Source of the DNA: Thermaerobacillus caldiproteolyticus
GTDB taxonomy: Bacteria; Bacillota; Bacilli; Bacillales; Anoxybacillaceae
Direction of reading: 5' to 3'
NCBI RefSeq assembly: GCF_013761245.1
Contig: NZ_JACDUT010000015.1
Span: 1 to 64,000 of the forward strand
DNA length: 64,000 nt
Of the stretch, positions 40,517-51,629 are shown one piece after another. Below the pieces are notes generated by a model. It was given only the letters and a program-made list of their open reading frames with translations, was not told the origin of the DNA and did no database searches. The stretch's first letter is position 1. Every line of letters begins with the position of its first letter. The position numbers and the translations under genes were made by a program.

Positions 40517-41680
40517 ATGGACGAAGGGAAACAAACGCGCGCCCGCTGGATAACGGTATTTGCGGCATTTTTAGCGTTTATGGGAATCGGGATTGTCGAT
40601 CCAATTTTACCGATGATCGCTGAAAGCATCGGTGCGACCCACTGGCAAGTCGAAATGCTATTTACCGCTTATATTTTTACAATGGCAATTATGATGATTC
40701 CATCCGGAATGTTCGTGAGCCGTCTTGGAGATAAAAAGATGATGGTAACAGGACTAGCCATCGTCACCGTTTTTTCATTATTATGCGGTTTATCCAACAG
40801 CATTCCGCAACTTTCTGTCTTCCGAGCCGGATGGGGGCTTGGAAATTCAATGTTTTTCGCAACAGCAATGACGTTATTAATTGCGCTTACTCCCCAAGTG
40901 CAAACAGCGGTCGGTCTTTATGAAGCAGCCATTGGTCTCGGTATGGCGGGCGGGCCTCTTGTTGGCGGCATTCTCGGCCAGCATTCATGGAGATATCCGT
41001 TTCTTGCGACAAGCATATTAATTTTTGCAGCGCTTTTACTCGTGTCATTCTTCGTCTATGATCCAAGCAAAAAAGTAACAAGAAAAACTGCTAGCATCAA
41101 AGAAATGGGCCGACTTTTATCATTCCCTCCATTTATTAAAGGGGCTATTGGCGCCATGTTGTACTATTATGGCTTTTTTGTCGTGTTAGCATATTCGCCA
41201 TTAATTATGCAGCTATCGGCCATTCAAATCGGTCTCGTCTTTTTTGGTTGGGGGCTTTGCCTTGCTTACGGCTCTGCAATTTTATCACATCGCTTAGAAA
41301 AAACGTATACACCAAAACAACTTTTGCCATATAGCCTCTTTATATTTGCCATCTTTTTGCTTCTTTTATTTGTCGCAAATAACATGTGGGTATTAGTCAT
41401 TTGCATTATCTTATCGGGATTAGCGTCTGGATTAAATAATGCGTTATTCACAAGTTATGTTATGGAAGTATCGCCATATGAACGCGGCATTACTTCCGGA
41501 ACATACAATTTCGTACGCTGGATGGGAGCAGCGATTGCTCCAGTCTTATCAGGGGTGATCGGACACGCTTTTTCCAGCAAAGCGCCATTCATCGTAGCGA
41601 TGGTACTAGCACTAATCGCCTTTTTATTTCTGTTGTTTGGAAAAAAACAACAACAACATCCTCTCTCACAAACAAGCTAA
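40517..41680 (+). CDS. MFS drug efflux transporter (DHA1-like)
   Basis: A 387-residue protein with about 12 transmembrane segments. Drug:proton antiporter features include GIGIVDPILPMIAESIG in helix 1, the loop 2-3 motif GMFVSRLGDKKMMVTG (~66-81) and GGPLVGGILGQHSWRYPF in helix 5. AGGAGAGGAAG SD. Second gene of a MerR-MFS operon. Substrates unknown; probably hydrophobic toxic compounds. Confidence 0.85.
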   Translation: MDEGKQTRARWITVFAAFLAFMGIGIVDPILPMIAESIGATHWQVEMLFTAYIFTMAIMMIPSGMFVSRLGDKKMMVTGLAIVTVFSLLCGLSNSIPQLSVFRAGWGLGNSMFFATAMTLLIALTPQVQTAVGLYEAAIGLGMAGGPLVGGILGQHSWRYPFLATSILIFAALLLVSFFVYDPSKKVTRKTASIKEMGRLLSFPPFIKGAIGAMLYYYGFFVVLAYSPLIMQLSAIQIGLVFFGWGLCLAYGSAILSHRLEKTYTPKQLLPYSLFIFAIFLLLLFVANNMWVLVICIILSGLASGLNNALFTSYVMEVSPYERGITSGTYNFVRWMGAAIAPVLSGVIGHAFSSKAPFIVAMVLALIAFLFLLFGKKQQQHPLSQTS

Positions 41681-41726
41681 TGGCTTTCTTTCCTTAAACA
41701 AACACTATATAAGTAAAGTAAACTAA

Positions 41727-41763
41727 ACGGGGCTGGCCCATCTTGTGGGTCACCCCCGTTTTT
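41727..41763. terminator. Bidirectional terminator
   Basis: AACGGGG-TGGCCCA / GTGGGTCA-CCCCGTT with T run following on the plus strand and A run before it; serves the converging MFS and thiC-side genes. Confidence 0.85.
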
Positions 41764-43690
<1,927 letters not shown>

Positions 43691-43735
43691 TTACACCAAA
43701 ACGTGTGGACGATAGGAGGGAGAAGACGAAGAAAT

Positions 43736-43768
43736 AAAAATCGGGTTCTCTCCAACAAGAGAACCCGA
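43736..43768 (-). terminator. Terminator of the TPP riboswitch expression platform
   Basis: Perfect 10-bp stem TCGGGTTCTC / GAGAACCCGA followed on the minus strand by TTTTTATT, between the aptamer and thiC. Confidence 0.85.
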
Positions 43769-43807
43769 CGGAATGACAAATAGCGCAAGTATACAACAAT
43801 ACTCCCA

Positions 43808-43914
43808 CTATCTACTTCCCTACGCTGGCATAACCCAGATCAGGTTCAAAGGGTCAAAGAACTTAAGCGCGTTCTTCTCTCAGTCCAAGCTATTGGACTC
43901 CCCTAGTAGATAAG
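43808..43914 (-). ncRNA. TPP riboswitch (THI element)
   Basis: The minus-strand leader holds the conserved core: CTGAGA near 43879, ACCCTTTGAACCTGATCTGG around 43830-43855 and TAGGGAAGTAG at the 3' side. P1 arms CTTATCTACT / AGTAGATAG close the aptamer. It is followed by the terminator at 43736-43768, which TPP binding should stabilise to shut off thiC. Confidence 0.96.
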
Positions 43915-44121
43915 CAATGAATCATATTCATTTTTCTAAATATTAACACATATTTTTATGGGTGTAAATGCTTTTTATACTTTGGTTCTGTTCGTTTCAT
44001 TCTCCTGAACAACTTTGAGCTCACATCCGATACGATGAGACGCATTCAGGGAAAGTCCTGCCCTGTAGGAAGTTACCATGCTTTATTTGAATTTGAAAGC
44101 ACTTAAAATCAATAATAGCGC

Positions 44122-45375
44122 TTATACTTTAAATTGCTGCAATAGAGACTGCATTTCTTCTGCCATCTTGCTTAAAGAGGAGGCGGATGAGGCAATTTCC
44201 TCCATTGACGCCATTTGCTCCTCTGTAGCAGCGGAAATGTTGGCTGAGCCTGTGGACGACTGTTCGACAATTGCGGTAATACTCTGAATTGAAGCAGCAA
44301 CATGCTGAGCGCTCTCCGTCATTTGCTGAATGGCTGCAGACACTTGTTCAATTTGTTCATTAACACCGTTAATAGATTCCCGAATTTGTTCAAAAGAAAG
44401 ACCTGCCGTTTGAACGGCATGAATCCCTTGTGAAACCTCGTTAACGACCGTCTCCATAGAATCGATGGCCTTTTCTGTCTCTTCTTGAATATCACTAATG
44501 AGTTGTGAGATTTGTTGAGCTGACTGAGCCGATTGCTCTGCTAGTTTTCTCACTTCATCGGCTACTACCGCAAATCCTTTTCCTTGTTCTCCTGCTCTCG
44601 CTGCTTCAATGGCCGCATTCAATGCGAGCAAATTTGTTTGTGAAGCGATTCCTGTAATCACTTGCGTAATTTGACCGATTTCATTGGAACGTTCTCCAAG
44701 CCCTTTGACAACTTGTCCAAGTGATTGAACATGCTCATAAATAAACTGCATTTGCTCTTCCATTTGCTCAATGGATTGTCTCCCTGCTTTGGCTTTCGCA
44801 AACGTTTTATTTGCATTCATCGATACATGCTGCGTATTGGCTGACACTTGGGTAAGTGTTCCTGAAATACCGTTCATTGAAATCGATGTTTCCTGTGCCG
44901 TTTTGACTTGTTGTTCAGAGCTTAAAGCAATCGTTTCCATCGTTGATGCAATTTGCTCTGTCGCTTTTGTTGTCTGCTCGGCAATATGAGTCAACTGGTC
45001 AGAAAATAACGACATGTCATCGGAATGACGCTTGATGTTGGAGATGACCGCTTGCCATGTTTCTACCATCTCATTCATGCAAACGGCAATCGGCTTTAAT
45101 TCTCTCACCTCGTCAACAGGAACACGCGTTGATAAATCCCCCTCTGTCATCTTTTCCAAGTAGTGATTAATCACCGAAATTGGAGCAATAAAGCGCCGAT
45201 AGTTTAAGATAGCTGATAAAATACCAATGATAGCGCCAAGCAGTATTGTGCCGACCATCGTCCACCAAAACGCTGAACCGGCTATTCCGTTTGCCATACA
45301 TATTCCTAAACCAACAAGAGCAGTACTCGGAATGACAACAAACAGTGTACGAATGACATAGCTATGTACTGACAT
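44122..45375 (-). CDS. Methyl-accepting chemotaxis protein without a large sensor domain
   Basis: A 417-residue protein with two adjacent helices (~10-30 and 35-58) joined by a very short loop, a HAMP domain (~60-110) and a full signalling domain. The hairpin tip reads [23 protein letters not shown] (key E-A-A-R-A-G-E). Because there is practically no extracellular domain, it may sense within the membrane or cytoplasm, for example redox or thickness changes. ATG 45375 follows AGGTGAGGGG. Ends LLQQFKV, no NWETF-type tether. Confidence 0.88.
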   Translation of the reverse strand: MSVHSYVIRTLFVVIPSTALVGLGICMANGIAGSAFWWTMVGTILLGAIIGILSAILNYRRFIAPISVINHYLEKMTEGDLSTRVPVDEVRELKPIAVCMNEMVETWQAVISNIKRHSDDMSLFSDQLTHIAEQTTKATEQIASTMETIALSSEQQVKTAQETSISMNGISGTLTQVSANTQHVSMNANKTFAKAKAGRQSIEQMEEQMQFIYEHVQSLGQVVKGLGERSNEIGQITQVITGIASQTNLLALNAAIEAARAGEQGKGFAVVADEVRKLAEQSAQSAQQISQLISDIQEETEKAIDSMETVVNEVSQGIHAVQTAGLSFEQIRESINGVNEQIEQVSAAIQQMTESAQHVAASIQSITAIVEQSSTGSANISAATEEQMASMEEIASSASSLSKMAEEMQSLLQQFKV

Positions 45376-45573
45376 ATTTCCCCTCACCTTTCAATGAATT
45401 GAAAATTTATATATAATTATAACATTTCCTTTTTTTAGATGGGAACGACGTTTTTTATCATAAATACATAGAGAACCAATAAATATAAAAAACAACAGCC
45501 AAGAACAATATTTGACAATAAGAGATCTTTTGTTTTACAACTATAATAAACGAAAACGAAAGAAGGGATATAG

Positions 45574-46440
45574 ATGATCGGGTTTATCGGTTTAGGTATT
45601 ATGGGAAGCAGGATGGCAGAAAACTTATTAGATAAAGGCTATGAACTGATTGTTTATAATCGGACGAAAGAAAAAGCAACACGCCTACTAGAAAAAGGCG
45701 CTACATGGGCCGGCTCACCAAAAGATGTCGCGCATCAGGCAAAAATAGTATTCACCATGTTGACTCACCCGAACGCTGTAGAGGTTATCGCACTCGGGGA
45801 AGATGGATTTCTTCATCCCCTTTCAAAAGGAGCGATTTGGATCGACTGCAGCACCGTCCCCCCTTCTTTTACGAGAGCAATGGCAAAAGAAGCAGAACAA
45901 CGAGGCATCCGCTTTCTTGATGCTCCTGTCTCAGGCTCAAAAATTCCCGCTGAAAAAGGAGAGCTCATCTTTTTTGTCGGAGGAAAACAAGAAGATGTAG
46001 AAGAAGTGAGACCGCTTTTGAATGCGATGGGAAAAGCCATTTACCATCTTGGAGCAAATGGAACTGGAACAGCAATGAAACTCGTCGTCAACCTCTTGCT
46101 TGCTGAGTCTATGGCTGCTTTTGCTGAAGCTGTCACGCTCGGTGAAGCGCTCGATCTCAATAAGGAAACGGTCGTGAATACACTTTTAAACAATCCGAGT
46201 GCCGCGCCATTTCTACAAGGGAAAAAAGAAAAAATTATTCGCAACGATTTCGCCACAGAGTTTCCGCTTGAACATATGCAAAAAGACTTGCAACTAATCT
46301 CACAAGCTGCCTATGAAAATAACGTTTCTTTGCCACTTGTCAATGCTGCAAAAGAACTTTACGGTTTGGCAAAACAGTACGGATTCCATCAGAAAGATTT
46401 CTCCGCCATTTATCAATTCTTATCGCATAAACATCAGTAA
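45574..46440 (+). CDS. NAD(P)-dependent 3-hydroxyisobutyrate dehydrogenase-like protein (YkwC-like)
   Basis: A 288-residue beta-hydroxyacid dehydrogenase: Rossmann IGFIGLGIMGSRMAENLL at the N-terminus, substrate-binding DAPVSGSKIPAEKGEL (~117), catalytic Lys in GTAMKLVVNLLLAES (~167-181). It matches B. subtilis YkwC in length and motifs. Substrate unknown (3-hydroxyisobutyrate, tartronate semialdehyde or similar). Monocistronic with strong terminator. Confidence 0.88.
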   Translation: MIGFIGLGIMGSRMAENLLDKGYELIVYNRTKEKATRLLEKGATWAGSPKDVAHQAKIVFTMLTHPNAVEVIALGEDGFLHPLSKGAIWIDCSTVPPSFTRAMAKEAEQRGIRFLDAPVSGSKIPAEKGELIFFVGGKQEDVEEVRPLLNAMGKAIYHLGANGTGTAMKLVVNLLLAESMAAFAEAVTLGEALDLNKETVVNTLLNNPSAAPFLQGKKEKIIRNDFATEFPLEHMQKDLQLISQAAYENNVSLPLVNAAKELYGLAKQYGFHQKDFSAIYQFLSHKHQ

Positions 46441-46472
46441 ATGCCTATCGTAACAAGGATAGGCATTTACTT
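46438..46472. terminator. Bidirectional terminator
   Basis: Perfect AAATGCCTATC / GATAGGCATTT stem followed by TACTTTTAC, between converging genes. Confidence 0.85.
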
Positions 46473-46898
46473 TTACTTACTATATAGCAACACTTGAGCA
46501 ATACCGACAAAATATTCCGATTCACGAATAATGTGATTAAGCACAACTTTCGCGGTCGGATTTTTACTCACAGCAGCACTCTCGTTTTTTAACTGTTGGC
46601 ATAGTTTGATAAATTCTAAGCTTTGCTGCAAACAATAAGACACTAATTGCAACACTTGATTACAGAGCTGATCAGGCAAATAATATCCGGCACGAGTGAC
46701 CGATTCAATATAGCGCACAACTTGTTGATGTGTCGCAGAAAGAACTTCTTCCCATTTCTTAAGTGTTTCCACATACGGCTCTTCTAATCCTGCTACAAGC
46801 TCGCGGATTACAACGGTATGTTCTTCTTCTTGATGTTTCCAAAATTCAGCTTCATCCAAGATCCGAAGCGGCATTTGCTGACCATAATAAAACTGCAT
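46473..46898 (-). CDS. DUF2935 family protein
   Basis: A 141-residue all-helical protein. Conserved EAEFWKHQEEEHTVVIRE (residues 16-33; potential metal ligands E/H) and a C-terminal HIIRESEYF matches DUF2935, a four-helix-bundle family with putative metal-binding residues. Single domain where many members have two copies. Function unknown. Confidence 0.8.
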   Translation of the reverse strand: MQFYYGQQMPLRILDEAEFWKHQEEEHTVVIRELVAGLEEPYVETLKKWEEVLSATHQQVVRYIESVTRAGYYLPDQLCNQVLQLVSYCLQQSLEFIKLCQQLKNESAAVSKNPTAKVVLNHIIRESEYFVGIAQVLLYSK

Positions 46899-46972
46899 AA
46901 TCCCATCTCCCCGCTTGCGCTTCTCATTTCAATATATGGGGAGGATGGAAAAGATATGATTTCCCATAACTT

Positions 46973-49099
46973 TCAAATTGGAAAAATAATATCCACAGTA
47001 GTTCCTTGACCAACTTCACTTTCGATTTTAATACTTCCGTTATGTGCTTCGATAATCTTATAACTTACCATTAATCCTAAACCTGTTCCCTTTTCCTTCG
47101 TACTGTAAAAAGGTTCTCCTAACTTTGATATTCTGTCTTTAGGTATCCCGCACCCTTGATCTATAAAGCGAATGACAAGACAACTATCTTGCACCTTCGC
47201 CTGAACTTTAATCTCTCCACCGTTTGTCATCGCCTCAATGGCATTTTTAATAATATTAATGAATACCTGTTTTAATTGATTTTCATCACAATAAAGTAGC
47301 GGAAGATTCGGTTCAAATTCCGAAATCATTTTAACATTATTTAAAATCGCCTGTGCGTCAAGCAAGGTCATCACATCTTTCAAAAGAACAGAAACATCCT
47401 TCCGCTGAAAATTCATCACCTGTGGTTTCCCTAGCATCAAAAATTCGTTAACAATAAAGTTAATTCTCTCCAACTCCGATTCCATAATTTCAAAATAATG
47501 TTTATGTGTTTCACATTCTTCTTTTAGCAGATGCATAAAACCATTGATAGAGGTCAATGGATTTCGAATCTCATGGGCCACTCCTGCAGCCAGCTCCCCC
47601 ACAACCGCAAGCTTTTCTGATTTCCGCAATAATTCTTCCGCTTGTTTGCGCTCTGTGATATCAGTAGAAACAAATAAGATTTGATCGGTTCCCTCATTTG
47701 GAGAGAAAATAGGTAGTCTCACTGTTTCTACCCATCTAGTCTTTCCTTCCTGATCTTTGAACTCTTCTTCAAGAACGATTCGTTCCTTCATTTTCTCTAT
47801 TTCTTCCCACACACTAACTGGATTAGATTCTATATTAAACTGAAAATCATCGATCTTTTTGCCAAGAAGATGCTGTGTTTCTGTTCCTAAAAGCTTAGCG
47901 AACGATTCGTTTACAAGGGTGAAATTCCCTTCCTTATCGATGGCATATATATAACTTGGGTTCATATCGATAATTTTACGAAGAAATTCCTTCTGTTCTT
48001 TCAGTTGTTCTTCTTTAAGCTGCAAATTCGTTTTCGACTGGCGAATATACTGAATCATTTCATTGAAGCGACTGGATAGTTTTCCGATTTCTGTATTGTC
48101 AATTTTCTCTATCCGTTGATTATAATCTCCTTTCGCCACTTGATCTACAGCAAGATATAATCTGCGGATTGGATGAATAATTTGCCGTGCATATAAAGCA
48201 GTAAGAATAGATAAAACAATAAAGGCAACAAGCGAAATCGTCCATAATGATTTTTGAAATGCAAAATATGGTTCATAAATTTCATCAGCCGGTATTTGCG
48301 CTACTACTCCCCAATCTAAAATCGGGATATACTCAAATGAAGCAAGCATAGTAATCCCGTTTGTATTCGTAACTTCTTGATACCCCGATTGCTTTTTTAA
48401 CAGCTTCTTTACAATAGGATTTTGACTTACATCTTTCCCGATTCGTTCTTTTGATGGATGAGAAATAATTTTTCCGTTTCTATCAACAATAAACGTATAC
48501 CCATTTTCCCCGATCTTAAAACTTTGAAATATAGATTGAAAAATTTCATTATTTTCAATACGTAACGATAAATTGACTATTCGCTCGACTTCTTTATGAT
48601 CGTTTACGACCGGAATTGAAACAACGAGCAAATATCGGCCTGTATCCGCGGAAACTACATTGCTTAAATAAATTTTTTGTGTTTTGAGTGCTTGCTGAAA
48701 ATATTCCCGTTTGCTTAGGTTATAATTTTTCAAATGTTTCAAGTCATTCGGATAAAAAGCTCGTACATATCCATTTGTATCCAGAACCGTACCACTATCA
48801 ATATAAGGGGAAATATCAATGATATTCGCTAACCCCCTAGAAAGTTGATTAAAATCATTCGACTTAAAATTTTCATTCGACTGAACGTAATTCTCAAGAC
48901 TTTGAAGGTCTTTGGCAATAAGAGAAATCTGATCTTTCATGCGCAAAACCGTTTTATCAGTAACTTGCCGATATTGTTCCTTTGAAATTTCCGGTAATAT
49001 GATACGTGATACAATAAACATTAAGCCTAAAAGTGTACAGATAATGGCTAGATTAATGATATAGATTTTCCAAAAAATCTGTGATTTAAACCATTTCAT
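46973..49099 (-). CDS. Membrane sensor histidine kinase: Cache-HAMP-PAS-HisKA-HATPase
   Basis: A 708-residue kinase. Helix 1 at ~10-32; dCache extracytoplasmic sensor ~40-290 (YLLVVSIPVVND and NGYTFIVDRNGKIISHP typical); helix 2 at ~295-315; HAMP; coiled linker; PAS (IYAIDKEGNFTLVNESFAKLLG); HisKA with AHEIRNPLTSINGF; HATPase (NIIKNAIEAM, GCGIPKD, GTGLGLMVSYKI). It resembles the orphan sporulation kinases of bacilli, which feed the Spo0 phosphorelay; no response-regulator gene is adjacent. Start MKWFKSQ at 49099 has GGAG upstream; upstream in-frame codons run through a terminator hairpin. Confidence 0.85.
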   Translation of the reverse strand: MKWFKSQIFWKIYIINLAIICTLLGLMFIVSRIILPEISKEQYRQVTDKTVLRMKDQISLIAKDLQSLENYVQSNENFKSNDFNQLSRGLANIIDISPYIDSGTVLDTNGYVRAFYPNDLKHLKNYNLSKREYFQQALKTQKIYLSNVVSADTGRYLLVVSIPVVNDHKEVERIVNLSLRIENNEIFQSIFQSFKIGENGYTFIVDRNGKIISHPSKERIGKDVSQNPIVKKLLKKQSGYQEVTNTNGITMLASFEYIPILDWGVVAQIPADEIYEPYFAFQKSLWTISLVAFIVLSILTALYARQIIHPIRRLYLAVDQVAKGDYNQRIEKIDNTEIGKLSSRFNEMIQYIRQSKTNLQLKEEQLKEQKEFLRKIIDMNPSYIYAIDKEGNFTLVNESFAKLLGTETQHLLGKKIDDFQFNIESNPVSVWEEIEKMKERIVLEEEFKDQEGKTRWVETVRLPIFSPNEGTDQILFVSTDITERKQAEELLRKSEKLAVVGELAAGVAHEIRNPLTSINGFMHLLKEECETHKHYFEIMESELERINFIVNEFLMLGKPQVMNFQRKDVSVLLKDVMTLLDAQAILNNVKMISEFEPNLPLLYCDENQLKQVFINIIKNAIEAMTNGGEIKVQAKVQDSCLVIRFIDQGCGIPKDRISKLGEPFYSTKEKGTGLGLMVSYKIIEAHNGSIKIESEVGQGTTVDIIFPI

Positions 49100-49135
49100 A
49101 TTGCTACTCCTTAACTCATTCATAAATAGAACACG

Positions 49136-49199
49136 AAAAGAAAAAAGGTAGGGCATTCTCTGATTTAACAAAAAATCTAAGAGAAAGGGGCACCCTACC
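49136..49199 (-). terminator. Strong terminator after nos
   Basis: AGGTAGGG / CCCTACCT with internal TTCTCT/AGAGAA pairing, followed on the minus strand by TTTTTTCTTTT. It separates nos from the downstream kinase. Confidence 0.8.
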
Positions 49200-49201
49200 T
49201 T

Positions 49202-49296
49202 ATATCTAAAAATATGCCTAACTTCGAAATCACTTCCATCACATCTTTCAGATGACAATCTTTTATATCCAAAAGTATACCTAACTTCGACTTCAC
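49202..49296. repeat. Imperfect 32-bp direct repeat, period 63 bp
   Basis: Copies at 49202-49233 and 49265-49296 match at 27 of 32 positions (core cctaacttcga). They lie in the nos-to-kinase gap. Period is a multiple of three, but I see no gene here. Confidence 0.75.
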
Positions 49297-49376
49297 AATT
49301 CAACTCTTTCAATCCACTGTTACTTCGCAAATTTTTTCAAACTCAAGCGGTGACAGACATTTATAACATGAGAATA

Positions 49377-50474
49377 TCACGGTTCATAAGGTCGACTTTG
49401 GTAAAAATAATTTGGCGTCACGGTCGTATTGTCATAATTTTTATGGAAAATATGGGTGGTCGCCGGGGAGACAGGCGGTATCAACCATGTCCAGTCTCCT
49501 GTTACATGGCGGCCATCTTGTTGTTCTTTTTGCTCGAATAACTTAAACTGCTGCGCTGCCGTGTGGTGATCGACAATGCTGACGCCCGCTTTTTTATAAG
49601 AATATAAAACAGCGATGTTTAACTCGATTAACGCTTTATCTTTCCAGAGCGTCGAGTTCATGCTCATGTCTAGTCCCATGCAAGAAGCGATTTTCGGAAG
49701 CATATTGTATCGGTAATCATCAGCAAAATTTCGGGCACCAATTTCTGTTTCCATATACCATCCGTTAAATGGAGCTGCCGTATAGCGAATGCCACCGATT
49801 TCCAGACTCATATCCGAAATAATGGGAACGGCATACCACTTTAACTGTAAATCTTTAAACCAAGGGAATTCAGGATGTTCGATCGGAACTTCTAAAATTA
49901 TATCCTTCGGGATGTGAAACCATTTCGGTTCCTTTCCCTTCACTTGAATGACCAAAGGCAGAATGTCAAAATGGGTTCTTTCTCCTTTCCATCCCATTCG
50001 TTCACATGCTTTTGTAAAAGAAATCGAGGAAGAATCGCCAATAACGCCGGTTTCCGTTTCATAACCAGCGTAACGAAGCAGCTGATGATTCCAAATCCGC
50101 ACATTTTCCATGCCTTTTTCAGCTGGTTTAAACACCGTAATTGCTGGACGTATTTTCCCTCCGTTCGTGGCAAACTCGATATGATGAAATAAACTTTGGA
50201 CGACATCTTCCTCTTTCTCTAAATGTCTGGCGTCAAATACGTGCAACGTTTGCCAAAACAAGCGGCCAATGCAACGGTTGCTGTTGCGCCATGCCATTCT
50301 CGCTCCATGTTGGAGTTCCTCATATGTATGGGTATACGTGCCGGTACGACGGATTTCTTGTTGAATTTCCTGCAAGCGCGATTCCACTTCTGCTTCGTTT
50401 TTACCTAACTCTTGATAGCACAAATGAATAAATCGCTCCGCTTCGTTCCACAACCATTCTTGATTTCTCAACAT
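49377..50474 (-). CDS. nos: Bacterial nitric oxide synthase oxygenase
   Basis: A 365-residue NOS oxygenase domain without reductase, as in other bacilli. Heme-thiolate Cys lies in [10 protein letters not shown] (~62-71); the arginine-binding Glu is in [14 protein letters not shown]; the C-terminal [18 protein letters not shown] contributes to the pterin side. Makes NO from arginine using general flavoprotein reductants; linked to oxidative-stress protection. The start is uncertain: ATG 50474 lies only two bases after GAGGGAG, TTG 50471 is better spaced, GTG 50492 lacks an SD. Confidence 0.93.
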   Translation of the reverse strand: MLRNQEWLWNEAERFIHLCYQELGKNEAEVESRLQEIQQEIRRTGTYTHTYEELQHGARMAWRNSNRCIGRLFWQTLHVFDARHLEKEEDVVQSLFHHIEFATNGGKIRPAITVFKPAEKGMENVRIWNHQLLRYAGYETETGVIGDSSSISFTKACERMGWKGERTHFDILPLVIQVKGKEPKWFHIPKDIILEVPIEHPEFPWFKDLQLKWYAVPIISDMSLEIGGIRYTAAPFNGWYMETEIGARNFADDYRYNMLPKIASCMGLDMSMNSTLWKDKALIELNIAVLYSYKKAGVSIVDHHTAAQQFKLFEQKEQQDGRHVTGDWTWLIPPVSPATTHIFHKNYDNTTVTPNYFYQSRPYEP

Positions 50475-50599
50475 GACTCCCTCAATTCCCACTGTATTTT
50501 TGTACTTTTTTATCTTACCATAGAGCTGACTACGGAAAAATCACTGTGTTTGAACAAAATAAAAAGCGACACGCTGATGGGCGTATCGACTTTAGATCT

Positions 50600-51026
50600 A
50601 TTATTTCATTATGCTCCTACATCGATTTTCTCCGTGGCCTTCATCTTTGAACTAGGGCGATACATTGTGTCTCATGATGGCTATTATGCTACCGAAGTGT
50701 TAGATATCGAGAAAAATCATGGAAGGTATTTTGTGATTCTCCGCGGCGGGACTCACCATTTACGCTTGCCTGCCTAGTGGAAAATGAATCACCCTTGTTC
50801 CATTATATCGATTGATCATGGGACTACCCATTTGAACGTTCTGCGATTCAAGAAGAATGTGTCACATTCGCTGGCGAGCTGTGTACTCCAAACAACGTTT
50901 TAGCCCGGGATACATTGTTCCCATCTCCGTGTTGGTGATGTCATCCTTTTTCAGTGTGCGGGTGCATACGGATGGGACATCTCACATCACGAGTTTTTAA
51001 GCCATCCTTATCCAGAATTTATTTAG
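50600..51026 (+). pseudogene. Remnant C-terminus of a type III PLP-dependent decarboxylase
   Basis: Three-frame fragments of one protein: FELGRYIVSHDGYYATEVLD and GGTHHLRLPA (frame 1, then stop), PFERSAIQEECVTFAGELCTP (frame 2), RVGDVILFQCAGAYGW and SHHEFLSHPYPEF (frame 3, stop at 51024). This is the C-terminal half of the DapDC/siderophore-type decarboxylase family. No N-terminal half is visible, so it is a truncated, frameshifted relic next to nos. Confidence 0.75.
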
Positions 51027-51048
51027 AATAAGTTTTGTAGAAATAAAA

Positions 51049-51096
51049 AACATCCATCGCTTGCTCGACATCTGTCTAGACAAAACGATGGATGTT
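51049..51096 (-). terminator. Terminator of the RDD gene
   Basis: AACATCCATCG / CGATGGATGTT perfect 11-bp arms; minus-strand tail TTTTTTATTT. Confidence 0.8.
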
Positions 51097-51101
51097 TGTG
51101 A

Positions 51102-51506
51102 TTATGGCTGCTCTGTGGTCACATATGTCCCTGCGATGAAATCGTGAATAGCACGTTTGTCTTCACGAGCCGCTACCATAATCGCACTTACAATAAGGGC
51201 AAGACCGAAAGTAATTCCGTAAATAATGGATGCAACAATCGAACGCAAAAACATCGCGCCAAATCCTAGCTTCTCCCCATTCACTTTCACAATACGAATA
51301 CCGATCATTTTCTTTCCAACTGTATACCCGGACCAGACAACAGGAACAATCCAAAAATATAAGACATTTACAATGGATGTAAAAGCGTCTCCTTCCCAAT
51401 CCCCTGTAATCCAATAACTAATCAATGCTAAAGGAATACCAATAATGATGCCATCTAAAATAGACGCAAGAAACCTTTTCCAAAATCCAGCCGGTTTTGT
51501 CACCAT
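51102..51506 (-). CDS. RDD family membrane protein
   Basis: A 134-residue protein with the RDD start FWKRFLASILDGIIIGIP (R, D, D-type pattern) and three hydrophobic segments (~18-36, 45-62, 85-112). The second conserved part is TVGKKMIGIRIVKVNGEKLGF. RDD proteins are small transporters or accessory membrane proteins, some implicated in Na+/H+ exchange; role here unknown. Confidence 0.82.
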   Translation of the reverse strand: MVTKPAGFWKRFLASILDGIIIGIPLALISYWITGDWEGDAFTSIVNVLYFWIVPVVWSGYTVGKKMIGIRIVKVNGEKLGFGAMFLRSIVASIIYGITFGLALIVSAIMVAAREDKRAIHDFIAGTYVTTEQP

Positions 51507-51629
51507 GATGTATAGCCTCCCTCTGAAGTCATTGAACTCTTTCTACCAATGTATTCATTACCAATATTCCTGATTCATGGAAGATCATTTAATCCTATCA
51601 TACCGGCTTCTTCCGATATTGACAACCAC

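Noticed and set aside
43980-44100. Possible riboswitch near the chemoreceptor gene
   Set aside because: The stretch has a few GC-rich segments but no match to a c-di-GMP or other aptamer core that I know.
49100-49330. Extension of the PAS kinase to 49330
   Set aside because: It would translate the direct repeats and a strong terminator hairpin; MKWFKSQ at 49099 has an SD.
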